Source: a virus. From it: a stretch of 40,877 nucleotides of DNA. The stretch lies in the IMG/VR virus record IMGVR_UViG_3300025896_000055, positions 1-40,877 of that record; one strand, 5' to 3'. Positions 1 through 8,198 of this stretch are shown here, piece after piece. Within the stretch, counting starts at the first letter, position 1; each line of letters starts with the position of its first letter. The notes under the pieces were generated by a model. The model was given only the letters and a program-made list of their open reading frames with translations. It made no database searches and was not told where the DNA came from. The translations under genes were made by a program, and so were the position numbers.

Positions 1-103
1 ACCAGCCCTCGTCAATGCCGTGGTCTGTTGCGCCAGCGTGCTTGAGATGCTTGACGACCATCGGGCCAATGAACCCACGATGGCCAACCACTAATGCTTT
101 CAT
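1..103 (-). CDS. NAD-dependent epimerase/dehydratase, N-terminal fragment (copy of 39872-40825)
   Basis: This is the start of the epimerase gene that is complete at 39872-40825, duplicated only because the contig ends overlap. It is cut by the window edge. The ATG (103-101) overlaps the TGA of the RmlD-like gene (102-100) as ATGA, so RmlD and the epimerase are one translationally coupled pair on the closed genome. A Shine-Dalgarno site, AAAGGA, lies eight bases before the ATG. It should not be counted as a second gene. Confidence 0.9.
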   Translation of the reverse strand, partial: MKALVVGHRGFIGPMVVKHLKHAGATDHGIDEGW

Positions 104-156
104 CGCTTGATCCTTTCTTCGGCACGAGGGCCGCTGATGTATTCTTGCATTGCCTC
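1..156. repeat. Terminal redundancy, left copy
   Basis: These bases match the last 155 bases of the window (40723-40877). There is one substitution (TGGTCTG here, TGGACTG at the right end) and one extra T near base 144. Such direct end repeats usually mean a contig read once round a circular or circularly permuted phage genome, giving about 40,722 bp. The small differences look like read error or population variation. A true short packaged terminal repeat is possible but cannot be told apart here. Confidence 0.9.
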
Positions 157-942
157 AGCCCACGTGCGGAAGCGCGGGAGCCGTGTATTAATTAGCGCAC
201 CATACTTCGGGCGCGTCTGGTCAAAGCGGAAGGAGCCTGTGATCCTCCCCTTGTTGCGTGCCATCTGTCGGGCAACGCGGGCAAACTCCATCCAGTTGGT
301 GGAGCCTTGGTTCACGAGGTGGTAGATGCCGTTGGACTGCGCCCCAGCCAAGTCGACCAGATGCTCCGCCATATCGGGGAGGTAAGTCGGGCTGAAGAAC
401 TGGTCAGTCGGCAGGTCAATCTTGTTATTGGTGGAGGTAATCATATCCACGAAGCTTGGCTTCATTGGCGATGGGTACACGCCCCACGGGCTGCTGATGC
501 GTGCCACCACGCCACCACGTCGCAGCGTCTCCGCCTCGCCCTGGAACTTGGTCTGCCCGTAGATGCTCAACGCACCGTGGGTCACGGCGTCTTCGGTGAG
601 CGCACGACCCTCTTCGTTCAGATCAAAGACATAGTCTGTGGAGATATAGACCTGCTTCGCGGCGTCGCCAATGATCTTTGGAAGTTCAACGTTCGCAGCG
701 ACAGCAAGCAGCGGTGTCCGTTCGCAAAGACCAATGTCCCGCAGCGCGGCACAGTTGATGACACCAGTCACATCGTCGTTCCGCAGTTGCTGGGCAATGG
801 TCTCAGGAGTATAAGACACAAAAACGCCCGCCTCAGCATCGGGCTGAAGCGAGCGCGTATAAACCTTGAACCGCGCATTGCGACGGCGCAGTTCAGCGAT
901 GACGTGTTGTGCGACCTGACCCGACCCTATGACCCCGTACAT
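100..942 (-). CDS. rfbD: dTDP-4-dehydrorhamnose reductase-like protein (RmlD/RfbD family)
   Basis: A 280-aa short-chain dehydrogenase of the extended RmlD type. Family members reduce dTDP-4-keto-6-deoxy-hexose with NAD(P)H as the last step of dTDP-rhamnose synthesis in the cytoplasm. Visible marks are an N-terminal nucleotide-binding loop (GVIGSGQVAQ), the family signature STDYVFD near residue 100, a YGQTK catalytic YxxxK about 30 residues later, and the C-terminal RPKYGALINT pattern typical of RmlD. Length is normal (280-300). The ATG follows GGAGGGTCGG, a leader also found at the glycosyltransferase at 6431. It is coupled by ATGA to the epimerase. Substrate specificity is inferred; related 4-keto-sugar reductases look alike. 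Confidence 0.8.
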   Translation of the reverse strand: MYGVIGSGQVAQHVIAELRRRNARFKVYTRSLQPDAEAGVFVSYTPETIAQQLRNDDVTGVINCAALRDIGLCERTPLLAVAANVELPKIIGDAAKQVYISTDYVFDLNEEGRALTEDAVTHGALSIYGQTKFQGEAETLRRGGVVARISSPWGVYPSPMKPSFVDMITSTNNKIDLPTDQFFSPTYLPDMAEHLVDLAGAQSNGIYHLVNQGSTNWMEFARVARQMARNKGRITGSFRFDQTRPKYGALINTRLPRFRTWAEAMQEYISGPRAEERIKR

Positions 943-965
943 CCGACCCTCCAGTTTACGTTAGA

Positions 966-2096
966 TTATTTTAGCACACTCTTCGGAGCGTAACGCTTGC
1001 CGCGCCACACCAACTCGGTGCCAGTCCACGACGCGAAGTCTGGCTGCCACGCCCCAGCCTGATCGCCCCACAGTTCAATGACTGCGAAGCCTGCCGACCA
1101 ACGGCTGACCTGATGCTGCGCGAGGTAGCCCAGCTCCGTCCGTCGGCACATCATCCCCGTGGAGATGGCGGCGGTGCGGCGAGCCTCGATGCCAGCGAAA
1201 CCGCCGATGGTCTCAAAGGCAACGCCCTGCGAGTGGTCGTGTCCGCCAACGACGGAGACGCCAGACGCCTTGACGATTGGCATAATGCTTGCCCCGCCAC
1301 CCGTCGTCCGCGAGTAGGTGCCGTGGGTAGCGATGAGGTCTGGAGCAATCTGGTAGTACGAACGGAGATGCTCTGGTCCAGAGAACGCTACGCCCTCAGA
1401 AATGCACGGCTGGATGTCCAGCGCGTCCAGTCGCAGCAAGTTGGCAAGCGACAGGATCTCGCGTCCCTCAGAGTCCGAGAGACCTACGAGATCAGGAGCC
1501 TTCTTTGCCAACCACTTGGAGAAGCGGGCTTCGTGGTTCCCATAAAGAAAAAAGATCTGTGCATCTGGCCCAGCCGATGCGCGGATCTCTGCGAGTCTCC
1601 GATGCGTGTGCGCTAACTCCTGCTGCACTGGCATCCCCAGACGCGGGTCCTTGTCGTAGGCGCTGACCGCCGTCAGGTCAAGGATGTCTCCTGTGAGGAC
1701 AATGCGATCTGGTCGCTCTGCCGCAAGGAATGTCAGGAACGAAGCGTACACCTCTGGGTCCTCAAAAGGAAACTGGAAGTCACCTGCTGCAACGACCAAC
1801 TCATTCGTTGACTCACGCCGTTCTCCAATCCTCTGAACATAATCCAAATGCAGAACATCGACCGATGTGATATAGTCCCCAGACGCTGGGGGGGTAGGGG
1901 GGGTTAAATCTCTCTTAACGAGTCCCCCTTCAGAGGAGGTAGATACTGGGGAGGGGGTATGGGGGAGGGGGCTAGAAAGCAGAAACTTCTGGTAACGCTT
2001 TTGCGCCTGGTCCTTGGTGAGACCGAGCCTCGCCCCAATAATTGAGAACGACATACCCTTTGATCGAAGCTCGTGAATGTCCAGATCTAGACTCAC
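966..2096 (-). CDS. Calcineurin-like metallophosphoesterase with N-terminal helix-turn-helix
   Basis: A 376-aa protein beginning with a helix-turn-helix-like segment (SFSIIGARLGLTKDQAQ, residues about 17-33), then a Pro/Ser/Thr-rich linker, then a metallophosphoesterase domain. Metal-site motifs in order are GDFQFPF (D106; the usual D-x-H is D-x-Q here), GDILD (D137/D140), GNHE (N187/H188), HGTYS (H258) and GHDHS (H286/H288). I start it at GTG 2096 because GGAGG lies four bases upstream and the GTG overlaps the TGA of the preceding gene. An ATG 24 codons earlier has no such support. Substrate unknown; phage members include nucleases and phosphatases. The DNA-binding-like N-terminus favours a nucleic-acid substrate, which is inference. 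Confidence 0.75.
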   Translation of the reverse strand: MSLDLDIHELRSKGMSFSIIGARLGLTKDQAQKRYQKFLLSSPLPHTPSPVSTSSEGGLVKRDLTPPTPPASGDYITSVDVLHLDYVQRIGERRESTNELVVAAGDFQFPFEDPEVYASFLTFLAAERPDRIVLTGDILDLTAVSAYDKDPRLGMPVQQELAHTHRRLAEIRASAGPDAQIFFLYGNHEARFSKWLAKKAPDLVGLSDSEGREILSLANLLRLDALDIQPCISEGVAFSGPEHLRSYYQIAPDLIATHGTYSRTTGGGASIMPIVKASGVSVVGGHDHSQGVAFETIGGFAGIEARRTAAISTGMMCRRTELGYLAQHQVSRWSAGFAVIELWGDQAGAWQPDFASWTGTELVWRGKRYAPKSVLK

Positions 2097-2335
2097 AGTG
2101 CCTCCAAGATTTTCATTATCAGAGTAATCAAGATGCCCACAGCGGACACAGTGATTCCCACTTTCCATCTTAGCGCAATACCCGTTTCCTTGCTGATCTC
2201 CTCCGCGGTGGAAGACTTTGCCACGGCGACCTCAACATCACGGAGGCGGCCATCAATGGCATCTAGGCGAGCAGAGATCTCCGTCCTAACCTCTTGGATG
2301 GATTGGAGGATATTGGCAAACTGGCTACCCGTCAC
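2093..2335 (-). CDS. Holin-like / XhlA-like membrane protein
   Basis: An 80-aa protein with an N-terminal coiled-coil-like helix (residues about 5-45, rich in E, R, D and I/L/V) and one C-terminal transmembrane segment (GITVSAVGILITLIMKI, about 60-76). This layout matches XhlA/haemolysin-type phage membrane proteins that help release endolysin, but also small tail-linked membrane proteins. It lies just after the tail genes, a common place for lysis genes. The GTG start overlaps the TGA of the Gp37-like gene, and its own TGA overlaps the next GTG. A separate, better lysis pair sits at 20873-21660, so its role is uncertain. Confidence 0.5.
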   Translation of the reverse strand: MTGSQFANILQSIQEVRTEISARLDAIDGRLRDVEVAVAKSSTAEEISKETGIALRWKVGITVSAVGILITLIMKILEAL

Positions 2336-3603
2336 GGCTTCTCTTTGCCCTTGCGGCCACGGTTTGAGAGGTGATCTGGACCACTGACGGTAGAAGGACC
2401 TTGGCGATTCTTGCCGCCAGCCTTCTTGATGTTAGAGTCTGACTTGTACGGGCTGACCTCAGTGTCTGCCTGGTTGCGGTTATAGAAGTCAAATGTTAAG
2501 GATTCTGAACCATCTTCCCGACCGACCCACTCCTGTCCACGTAGGGTAAGGTTGGTGTTGAGAGAGACAATGCCCCTATTGATGATGACCCGAATGTCAT
2601 CTCCAAGATTGTAGTCCTTGTACGGAACAACAGCGCCATCGCTGAGTGCAACTGTGAGTTCCTTGATCTTCTCTGGGCTGGACTCGTAGAGGTTCTGCGC
2701 CGCCTTCTTGGTGGCAGAGGCAGATGAGACAACATCCTGCTGGATGTCCAGCCGCTCAATCACGCCATAGGTTGCTAGAATTGCTGTAGTAGATGACGCG
2801 GTAACTGACCAGATACGCGAAGATGTTGAAACAAATTGGTTAGTGGAAATCAATAGGGCCTTGGTGCGAAGGCTCTTGAAGTTTGGGGTGTAGGAGAATC
2901 GCTTGACGTTGGCGCCGTAAGAGAGCGTCAACTTGTTGTTGATCGCAGTTGAGTAGTTCTGGTCAATAAAGAACTTGTTGTAGCTGGTAGTGTCCGTCTC
3001 AATCCGATTGCCGAAGACAGCCTTAGTGGTTGTTCCCTCTTGGGCAATAGCACAGACATTGCGGAGGAAGTCTGTTCGAGGCTCTCCAGCAGTGAAGATG
3101 TCATAGGTCGTTGCTGATCCGTTGATGGTGGACTCAACGCTGATGAATCCAAGGCGCGAGTTAGTGGCAGTTCGGGCGGCACTTAGTTCTGCCTGGACGA
3201 TATACCCAAGGGTCTTATTGTCGTAGGTGACCGTCGCTCCACCAAGCGCCGCCGTCGGGTCGGTCAGCGTCTGGTTGAGGACGGTCATATAGTCAATGCC
3301 ATAGAAGACGACCTCGTCATCAGTGGCGACATAGTCCTGAAGAATGCCGTTGCCAATGGTCCGATAGATGGAATCATCTTCGTCAAACCGCTCAACGCTA
3401 TAGTGCCGCTCTAGCGGAACGCACTCCGCGATCTGCGGATGATTGTATGGCAGAGTAAAGAACATCTCGCCGCCCTCATTGAGGTACGACGAGACGCCGA
3501 TATACTTCGCATCCTTGATGGTTGCGCGCAGGCTCCCGCGACCACGGCCTGTCCCAGTGGTGTCCCAGAGGGAGATGCGGAATGCCGATTGCGTGTATGG
3601 CAT
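2332..3603 (-). CDS. Minor tail protein, Gp37-like / tail-associated protein
   Basis: A 423-aa protein following the Dit-like gene. Its N-terminal half (GEMFFTLPYNHPQIAECVPL, then GIDYMTVLNQTLTDP) and its C-terminal DDIRVIINRGIVSLNTNL region fit the siphovirus Gp37-like / prophage tail-hub family, which caps the tail tube and carries fibres or lysins. The ATG (3603) shares its A with the TAA of the Dit-like gene (TAATG); a GTG three codons upstream is less likely. The extreme C-terminus is basic and Gly/Ser-rich (GGKNRQGPSTVSGP). No enzymatic domain is seen. The call rests on remembered family patterns and gene order. Confidence 0.6.
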   Translation of the reverse strand: MPYTQSAFRISLWDTTGTGRGRGSLRATIKDAKYIGVSSYLNEGGEMFFTLPYNHPQIAECVPLERHYSVERFDEDDSIYRTIGNGILQDYVATDDEVVFYGIDYMTVLNQTLTDPTAALGGATVTYDNKTLGYIVQAELSAARTATNSRLGFISVESTINGSATTYDIFTAGEPRTDFLRNVCAIAQEGTTTKAVFGNRIETDTTSYNKFFIDQNYSTAINNKLTLSYGANVKRFSYTPNFKSLRTKALLISTNQFVSTSSRIWSVTASSTTAILATYGVIERLDIQQDVVSSASATKKAAQNLYESSPEKIKELTVALSDGAVVPYKDYNLGDDIRVIINRGIVSLNTNLTLRGQEWVGREDGSESLTFDFYNRNQADTEVSPYKSDSNIKKAGGKNRQGPSTVSGPDHLSNRGRKGKEKP

Positions 3604-4574
3604 TAGTACCACGCCTCGGTATATGTCACAAGGATCTGCTCTGGGATACTTGCCCCAGTGTAGGTTGTCGTCATTGTGGTTGCCGAGTCGTCCGTTGGCG
3701 GGATTGCCCCGAAGAGATAGGTCGTGGTGTCAATGACATCCTGACGCAGACTCTTGACATAGGCTCCGCCAACCGCTGACCGAACCCCTCGACTCACAGT
3801 TTGGTTATCAAAGTCTATGTACCATCGGACCTCGCTACTTGCCGTCTTGGCTGGGAAGTCTAGGCTGTTCAACTTTAGCGCCACACTGTCAAAGGTAAAC
3901 GTCACCGAGGTAATCGTTGCCGAACTGTAGGTTGATGCGGTGGAGAAGACAATCTCAAACGATGGGTAGACAACTGCCGAGCCAAGGTGTGGGAATGATG
4001 TCGTTGCAGAAGATGAGGTAATCGTTATTGACCTCTCTGTCTGGCGGAACTTGTATGGCTTACGGGCAACGAAGGTAAGCTGCACATTGGCGGCAAAGCC
4101 CTTGGCCGATACACCAACAGATTGTGCTGAAGTTAACTGCACCGCTGGGATGGAGATTGGGCGGACCTTCATCTGCATAGGGATATAACCCGATGTAAAG
4201 TTAGTCGTGTCAATCGTTGCCTGCGAGAAGGCAAGGTTCCTGAACCCTTCGTCGGTCTGGTATTCTCGTGGGATTGGTCGTGAGGAATCAAGGAGCGCCT
4301 GCACCCTGTCGTGGAAGTCAGCGATGGACGAGCCGAAGACGCCGCACACGATGGAGAGCGTCTTGGTACCAAGGTAGGCATCTCCCGCGTCAACTCCGTC
4401 GTGGAGCGCACGCTTGTCTACATACCCTGTGAGCGCCACATCGCCAAACGTAGCGGACAGAACCTTATACCCACTGAGCGGGGACGAGGTCGTGACCTCG
4501 GACGCTGCAATGCTGTTGAGATTGATCGTGCTGGAGCCAGCGATCTGGTAGGTAATCGGAAGATTAAAATCCAT
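3603..4574 (-). CDS. Distal tail (Dit)-like protein
   Basis: A 323-aa protein with a two-part layout typical of distal tail proteins. The N-terminal half resembles a tail-tube-like domain (residues about 1-165, including FGSSIADFHDRVQALLDSSR). A jelly-roll-like C-terminal half includes VALKLNSLDFPAKTASSEV and the WYIDFDNQTVSRGV pattern seen in many Dit proteins. Dit forms the hub that joins tail tube to adsorption apparatus. Upstream is a connector protein and downstream a Gp37-like hub protein, the usual order. Start and stop both use TAATG couplings. No canonical tail-tube gene was recognised nearby. Confidence 0.65.
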   Translation of the reverse strand: MDFNLPITYQIAGSSTINLNSIAASEVTTSSPLSGYKVLSATFGDVALTGYVDKRALHDGVDAGDAYLGTKTLSIVCGVFGSSIADFHDRVQALLDSSRPIPREYQTDEGFRNLAFSQATIDTTNFTSGYIPMQMKVRPISIPAVQLTSAQSVGVSAKGFAANVQLTFVARKPYKFRQTERSITITSSSATTSFPHLGSAVVYPSFEIVFSTASTYSSATITSVTFTFDSVALKLNSLDFPAKTASSEVRWYIDFDNQTVSRGVRSAVGGAYVKSLRQDVIDTTTYLFGAIPPTDDSATTMTTTYTGASIPEQILVTYTEAWY

Positions 4575-5212
4575 TATCCGATCCTCCGAATGCGACGAAG
4601 CCGTGCCTCCTCGCGTCGGACCCGCGCCTGGTTAGAGAGCGCAATCTGGTTCATTGAGAGGGCAGAGACATCGGAGTTCCCCGACTGTACCTGCCACTGC
4701 TGGAAGGCAACGCGGTCAGAGAGGAGTCGATTGAACGCCTCTGCCTGCGCCCAGACGCGGACGGACGAAATGGCAGAGACATCCATATCCGTCGTTGCGG
4801 TGCTGGTAGAGAGCTGAACAAACCCAGAGTAGCCAAAGATCTTTAGCGTGGCTGGGGATACGAGTGAGTAATGCGGTGGGAAAAAGAGGATGTTGTTGTG
4901 AAGTTCCCAGCCAGAGTCTGGACCATCACCGCTTGATGGCAAGAGGCTCTCGCGGTACTGCCCTGAACTGTCGTAAACATCTACGCGGAACGGCCACGAG
5001 ACCGTCGTCAGGGCAATGGAGTTGACTGCGCCAGAGATTGGCTGCGTCACCGCTGTGGTCTGGATTGCTTCCTTTGGGTAGAACCCATTGACCCAGTCAA
5101 TGCCTGAGTTGATGAGGTCGTTGACCTCCGTGTCGCTCCACGTCGCCCCGTTAGGGTCGCGGAGATCTGACCGTACCGATGTCCTAAGTGCTGAGAGTGT
5201 CTCTCCTGCCAT
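4574..5212 (-). CDS. Head-tail connector/adaptor-like protein
   Basis: A 212-aa protein opening with LRTSVRSDLRDPNGATWSD, followed by a helix (VNDLINSGIDWVNGFYP), a beta-rich middle and a long basic C-terminal helix (NQARVRREEARLRRIRR). This matches phage adaptor proteins that dock under the portal (helical start, beta sandwich, helical tail). The position between the capsid block and the Dit-like protein supports this. The ATG lies 29 bases inside the 3' end of the preceding glycosyltransferase gene. Adaptor function is inferred from pattern and order. Confidence 0.55.
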   Translation of the reverse strand: MAGETLSALRTSVRSDLRDPNGATWSDTEVNDLINSGIDWVNGFYPKEAIQTTAVTQPISGAVNSIALTTVSWPFRVDVYDSSGQYRESLLPSSGDGPDSGWELHNNILFFPPHYSLVSPATLKIFGYSGFVQLSTSTATTDMDVSAISSVRVWAQAEAFNRLLSDRVAFQQWQVQSGNSDVSALSMNQIALSNQARVRREEARLRRIRRIG

Positions 5213-6431
5213 TCTTCCAAATCCCCTTATGCTCTACTGCCCACTTGAAGGCATCGGCCCATTCCTTGGCACGATCCTTATAATCGTATTCCTTGAGTAC
5301 CCGCTCCTTAGCGGCACCTGCGAGTTGTTCTCGTAGGTTTTTGCTTCTTACTAGACTCTTGACTGCGTCAAACCACTGCTGTCGACCACGGACGACGAGT
5401 CCGTCAACACCGTGGTTGACCATTGAGTACGGAGCATCTCCATACTTGAAGCCTTCACCAATGAATGCAGCTCCAACCATTGCATATTCCAGCCAATGGA
5501 GTTCTGATTTGCAGCGGTCAAAGTCATCGCCGCCGAGTGGCGCGATTCCAATGTCGCCGTGGCTCGCTGCGAGGGTCTCCGCAAACTGGCGAATGTTCTC
5601 AACGTAGGGATACGCTTCATCAAAGAACGGTGCAATGACGTGTTCTGTTCCTGGGTTTACTCCGATGAAGACATTCCAGAGTTCCTTGCGGAGGTCTTGG
5701 ATACCCTTGCCAGCGTATCCTCCTTCCCACTTGCCTCGTTCGTTTGGGAATCCGCCGTAGTCGCGCATCCGCGCCGTGCTGCCGTAATAGACCACGCGTG
5801 GCTTGTCACCGCCGTGTTCTGGGCGAGTGCGACTTGTCGTATAAATCGAAGGATCAATTGCATTTCTAATCACCCGAAGATTGCTGTTGAGATGTGAATA
5901 CGCATCCTTGATTGGACCCGTGCTGACGGTAACGAGGTCAGCCCTCCGTGCCATCCGCTCAATGAGCGGGATTTCCGCCTGGACATCTGGCCAGTAGCCA
6001 TTCCACTTGCGGATCTGGAAGTGGTTATCGTCGGTCTCATAGACCATTGCCTTGTTAAACATCTCTGACTCAAACGCTGGCCACATCCACTCGGTGACGG
6101 CATCGCGGAGTTCCATCTTGTGCGGGTGCGTAAGAATCTTTGCTTGATCCTTTGTCGCATCTCCGCAAGTGTTGCACTTAGCAGAGCAGTTGTAGTATCG
6201 GCGGAACATCACGAGGTCTGCCCACTCGATGTCGCTGGTATCTACCGAGAGTAGATTCCTTTTCATTGCTTCTTCTTGTGTCAAGCCCTGGGCGCCGTCT
6301 TTGGCGATGAAGTTGATCTTGTCAATGTGCCTGACATTGATGCCCATCTTCTTCCACTCTTCGTCATACATATGACCACGGAAGTAGGCGCAAGGTCCCT
6401 GCTCGGCAGTACCCCATACGAGAATGTTCAT
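5184..6431 (-). CDS. Glycosyltransferase, GT4/GT1-like
   Basis: A 415-aa protein with the two-Rossmann layout of GT-B enzymes. Visible are an N-terminal beta strand MNILVWGTAEQGPCAY, the interdomain region LRVIRNAIDPSIY (about 180-195) followed by RVVYYGSTARMRDYGG, and a C-terminal donor-site stretch GIAPLGGDDFDRCKSELHW with EYAMVGAAFIGE, resembling the EX7E-type donor site. A CSAKCNTCG cluster near residue 83 may bind metal. It transfers a nucleotide-activated sugar to an unknown acceptor. It lies directly after the major capsid gene, so virion glycosylation is attractive but unproven. The ATG follows AGGAGGGTCGG. It ends in TAG, 29 bases inside the connector gene. Confidence 0.75.
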   Translation of the reverse strand: MNILVWGTAEQGPCAYFRGHMYDEEWKKMGINVRHIDKINFIAKDGAQGLTQEEAMKRNLLSVDTSDIEWADLVMFRRYYNCSAKCNTCGDATKDQAKILTHPHKMELRDAVTEWMWPAFESEMFNKAMVYETDDNHFQIRKWNGYWPDVQAEIPLIERMARRADLVTVSTGPIKDAYSHLNSNLRVIRNAIDPSIYTTSRTRPEHGGDKPRVVYYGSTARMRDYGGFPNERGKWEGGYAGKGIQDLRKELWNVFIGVNPGTEHVIAPFFDEAYPYVENIRQFAETLAASHGDIGIAPLGGDDFDRCKSELHWLEYAMVGAAFIGEGFKYGDAPYSMVNHGVDGLVVRGRQQWFDAVKSLVRSKNLREQLAGAAKERVLKEYDYKDRAKEWADAFKWAVEHKGIWKNGRRDTLST

Positions 6432-6445
6432 CCGACCCTCCTGAG

Positions 6446-6461
6446 CGAGCCTAGAGGCTCG
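6446..6461. promoter_or_regulatory. Leader hairpin upstream of the glycosyltransferase
   Basis: CGAGCC-TAGA-GGCTCG gives a 6-bp stem with a 4-base loop, centred 14-30 bases before the ATG at 6431 on the minus strand and just upstream of the AGGAGGG ribosome site. On the minus strand the loop reads TCTA. It resembles the leader hairpin at 26766-26783 (loop CCTA) and could affect translation or mRNA decay. Confidence 0.45.
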
Positions 6462-6471
6462 TTTATTGGTG

Positions 6472-6492
6472 GGGTGGTACTAAGTGCCACCC
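6472..6492. repeat. Inverted repeat in the capsid-glycosyltransferase gap
   Basis: GGGTGGTAC-TAA-GTGCCACCC forms a 9-bp stem with one non-Watson-Crick position. It lies between the capsid terminator hairpin and the glycosyltransferase leader hairpin. A weak minus-strand GATAAT -10-like box sits at 6498-6503 with no good -35 partner. An operator or leader structure is possible. Confidence 0.35.
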
Positions 6493-6557
6493 TTGCTATT
6501 ATCGTGGCTCCTGGGGCTTCCTAGGTGCCTCTACGTCGATTCTAGCATACCCTACTC

Positions 6558-6583
6558 GCCCCACCCCCCGAAGGGGATGGGGC
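6558..6583 (-). terminator. UUCG-tetraloop hairpin after the major capsid gene
   Basis: On the minus-strand RNA this reads GCCCCAUCCCC-UUCG-GGGGGUGGGGC, an 11-bp GC-rich stem with one U-G pair and a C(UUCG)G tetraloop, starting 20 bases after the capsid stop codon. No U-run follows, so it may be a pause site, a 3' end stabiliser or a weak terminator that sets high capsid expression apart from the next gene. Confidence 0.55.
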
Positions 6584-6602
6584 TTTCAGGAATCCTTACG
6601 GA

Positions 6603-7574
6603 TTAGACAGAGACCGTGGCCTGTGTCTTCAGGATGCGATAGCGAGCGCCAGCCTCATCAAGGAGGAGGGAGCCGAAGCGCATCTTGTAACCCACGATTG
6701 CGCGCTGCGCGAGTGGGTCGGAGTGATCGCCACCTGGAGCCACGAAGTAGCTCTGAAGGGTCTGCGAGTCACCAATCGTGTAAGCGTCTGGTCCGAGGAA
6801 CAGCGCGTTGTACACGTTGCCTGCCGAGGCGCCTGCGGTCGCATAGACCTTGGCGTCTGACGAGACGATGAAGCGTACGCCAGCAAACTGACCAATCTCA
6901 CCCGTGAGAAGTGGCGTCTGGTTAGTGTACTTGTTTGCTTCGATCCAGCCGTTGACGCTGGTGTCTGACACAAGGTCATACTCCTGCGCAGGGTGGATGA
7001 TGCAGCGGTACGTGCCGTCAGCGAACTGAGGAACGTTGCTGCCCTTGAGGCGAGCAACCATCTGCTTGACGAACGCGCCCGTCAACACACCAGCAGCGGC
7101 AACAGCCGAGTTGGCAGTGTTCTGGGTAAGCGTTGCGGAAGCGGTTGCACCATAGACTGCAGCCGTTGAGGCCGAGCTATGGATGTTGTCGCGGACAAGC
7201 GTGTCCATTGAGCGAACGGCCTTGTAGGCAACACGCTCAGCAGCAATGCTGATGAGGTCGTGTGGCGAGTCAAGGTTGGCCAGGTCAGAGACCGCAACCG
7301 TTGCGCCGTACTGGGCAGCGGTGAAGTACTCAGACGAGATCGTTAGGGCATCGTCCGTTGGGGCGGTGCCTTCCGTCAGGGTTGCCGTGCTTACCGCTAG
7401 GTCAGCATAGCGAGCGTAGCGAAGGGTGTTCGTACCCTTGATGAAGCGAGCTGGGACATAAAGCCCAGGCATCGCGTGAACAGCACGAGCGCGCAGTTCC
7501 TCTTCGGCACGGGCAGCAACAAGCTGCGTGACGAGATCAGAAAAGTTCGTCGTGCTGGTAGTCGTGGTAGCCAT
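6603..7574 (-). CDS. Major capsid protein, N4-gp56-like
   Basis: A 323-aa capsid protein with an HK97-like fold of the N4-gp56 family. It has the helical N-terminus (FSDLVTQLVAARAEEELR), the LRYARYADL and AAQYGATVAVSDLANL stretches, a central helix (LVRDNIHSSAS), FVKQMVARLKGSNVPQF, YRCIIHPAQEYDLVSD, and the C-terminal RAIVGYKMRFGSLLLDEAG typical of this family. It builds the icosahedral shell. It directly follows the scaffold gene and is followed by a stable hairpin, fitting the most highly expressed virion gene. No cleaved delta domain is visible, in keeping with a separate scaffold. Confidence 0.85.
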   Translation of the reverse strand: MATTTTSTTNFSDLVTQLVAARAEEELRARAVHAMPGLYVPARFIKGTNTLRYARYADLAVSTATLTEGTAPTDDALTISSEYFTAAQYGATVAVSDLANLDSPHDLISIAAERVAYKAVRSMDTLVRDNIHSSASTAAVYGATASATLTQNTANSAVAAAGVLTGAFVKQMVARLKGSNVPQFADGTYRCIIHPAQEYDLVSDTSVNGWIEANKYTNQTPLLTGEIGQFAGVRFIVSSDAKVYATAGASAGNVYNALFLGPDAYTIGDSQTLQSYFVAPGGDHSDPLAQRAIVGYKMRFGSLLLDEAGARYRILKTQATVSV

Positions 7575-7586
7575 TTATGCTACTCC

Positions 7587-8147
7587 TTATCTATCAGCGA
7601 ATGGATTTCCCAACGCCTTAAGCGCATCAGAGATGCCCTTAGAGGTTGGCTTTTCTACAGGCGCGGCGGTTGCCCGACGCGCATTATTTGGATCCACTGG
7701 CGCTGGCTCCGACTCTTGCACCTGCTGAAGGGACGCCGCCTGCTTGAAGAAGTTTTCCAAGGCTGCCGCCTTGCCCGCTTCGTCTAGACTACTGGTGTCC
7801 TTCAGGAACTGGTGTGCGAGTGGGTATTCCCGTGCGAGGCGTTCCTGCTTCGCGTCCTGCTCCGCAGCCGCTGCCTTCTGCTCAAGTTCTCGAATCTTGG
7901 CTTGCGCCTTCTCGAACTCAGTCATCGAGGCCTGCTCCTGCTCTGCCTTCCACTTTGCAAGCTCTTCGGCCTTAGAACGGATCTCATCGAGTTCCTTCTT
8001 CGTTGCCGTCAACGCCTGATCCTTGCCTGCTAGGCGCTTCTTCCAAGTGGTGACATCCGCCTCGTTCTCAGTGGGAACAGCAGCAACCTCTGGGGCTACT
8101 ACCTCATCCGACTGCACTGGGGCGCTGTTCACGACTTCGTCAGCCAC
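7587..8147 (-). CDS. Capsid scaffold protein
   Basis: A 186-aa highly charged protein. It has an acidic, Pro/Val-rich disordered N-terminus (residues 1-30), a long coiled coil (about 33-105, rich in A, E, K and Q), and a C-terminal helix ending in GISDALKALGNPFADR, a common layout for scaffolds where the C-terminus docks on capsid protein. It lies immediately before the capsid gene, the usual order. It guides procapsid assembly and leaves or is degraded before packaging. No protease gene is fused or adjacent. Confidence 0.8.
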   Translation of the reverse strand: MADEVVNSAPVQSDEVVAPEVAAVPTENEADVTTWKKRLAGKDQALTATKKELDEIRSKAEELAKWKAEQEQASMTEFEKAQAKIRELEQKAAAAEQDAKQERLAREYPLAHQFLKDTSSLDEAGKAAALENFFKQAASLQQVQESEPAPVDPNNARRATAAPVEKPTSKGISDALKALGNPFADR

Positions 8148-8198
8148 AGCATTCTCCTTTTCCTAACTACTCCCCGACCCAATGTCAGGGTTATATAT

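Noticed and set aside
1-156. True packaged terminal repeat or duplicated epimerase gene
   Set aside because: The repeat simply continues the same operon when the ends are joined; contig circularity is the simpler reading, though a packaged repeat is not excluded.
307-993. Long plus-strand open frame opposite the RmlD-like gene
   Set aside because: It lies wholly antisense to a gene with clear family motifs; its product shows no domain and it has no ribosome site.
1113-1616. Plus-strand open frame opposite the metallophosphoesterase
   Set aside because: Shadow of the minus-strand gene, which has all metal-site motifs; no ribosome site.
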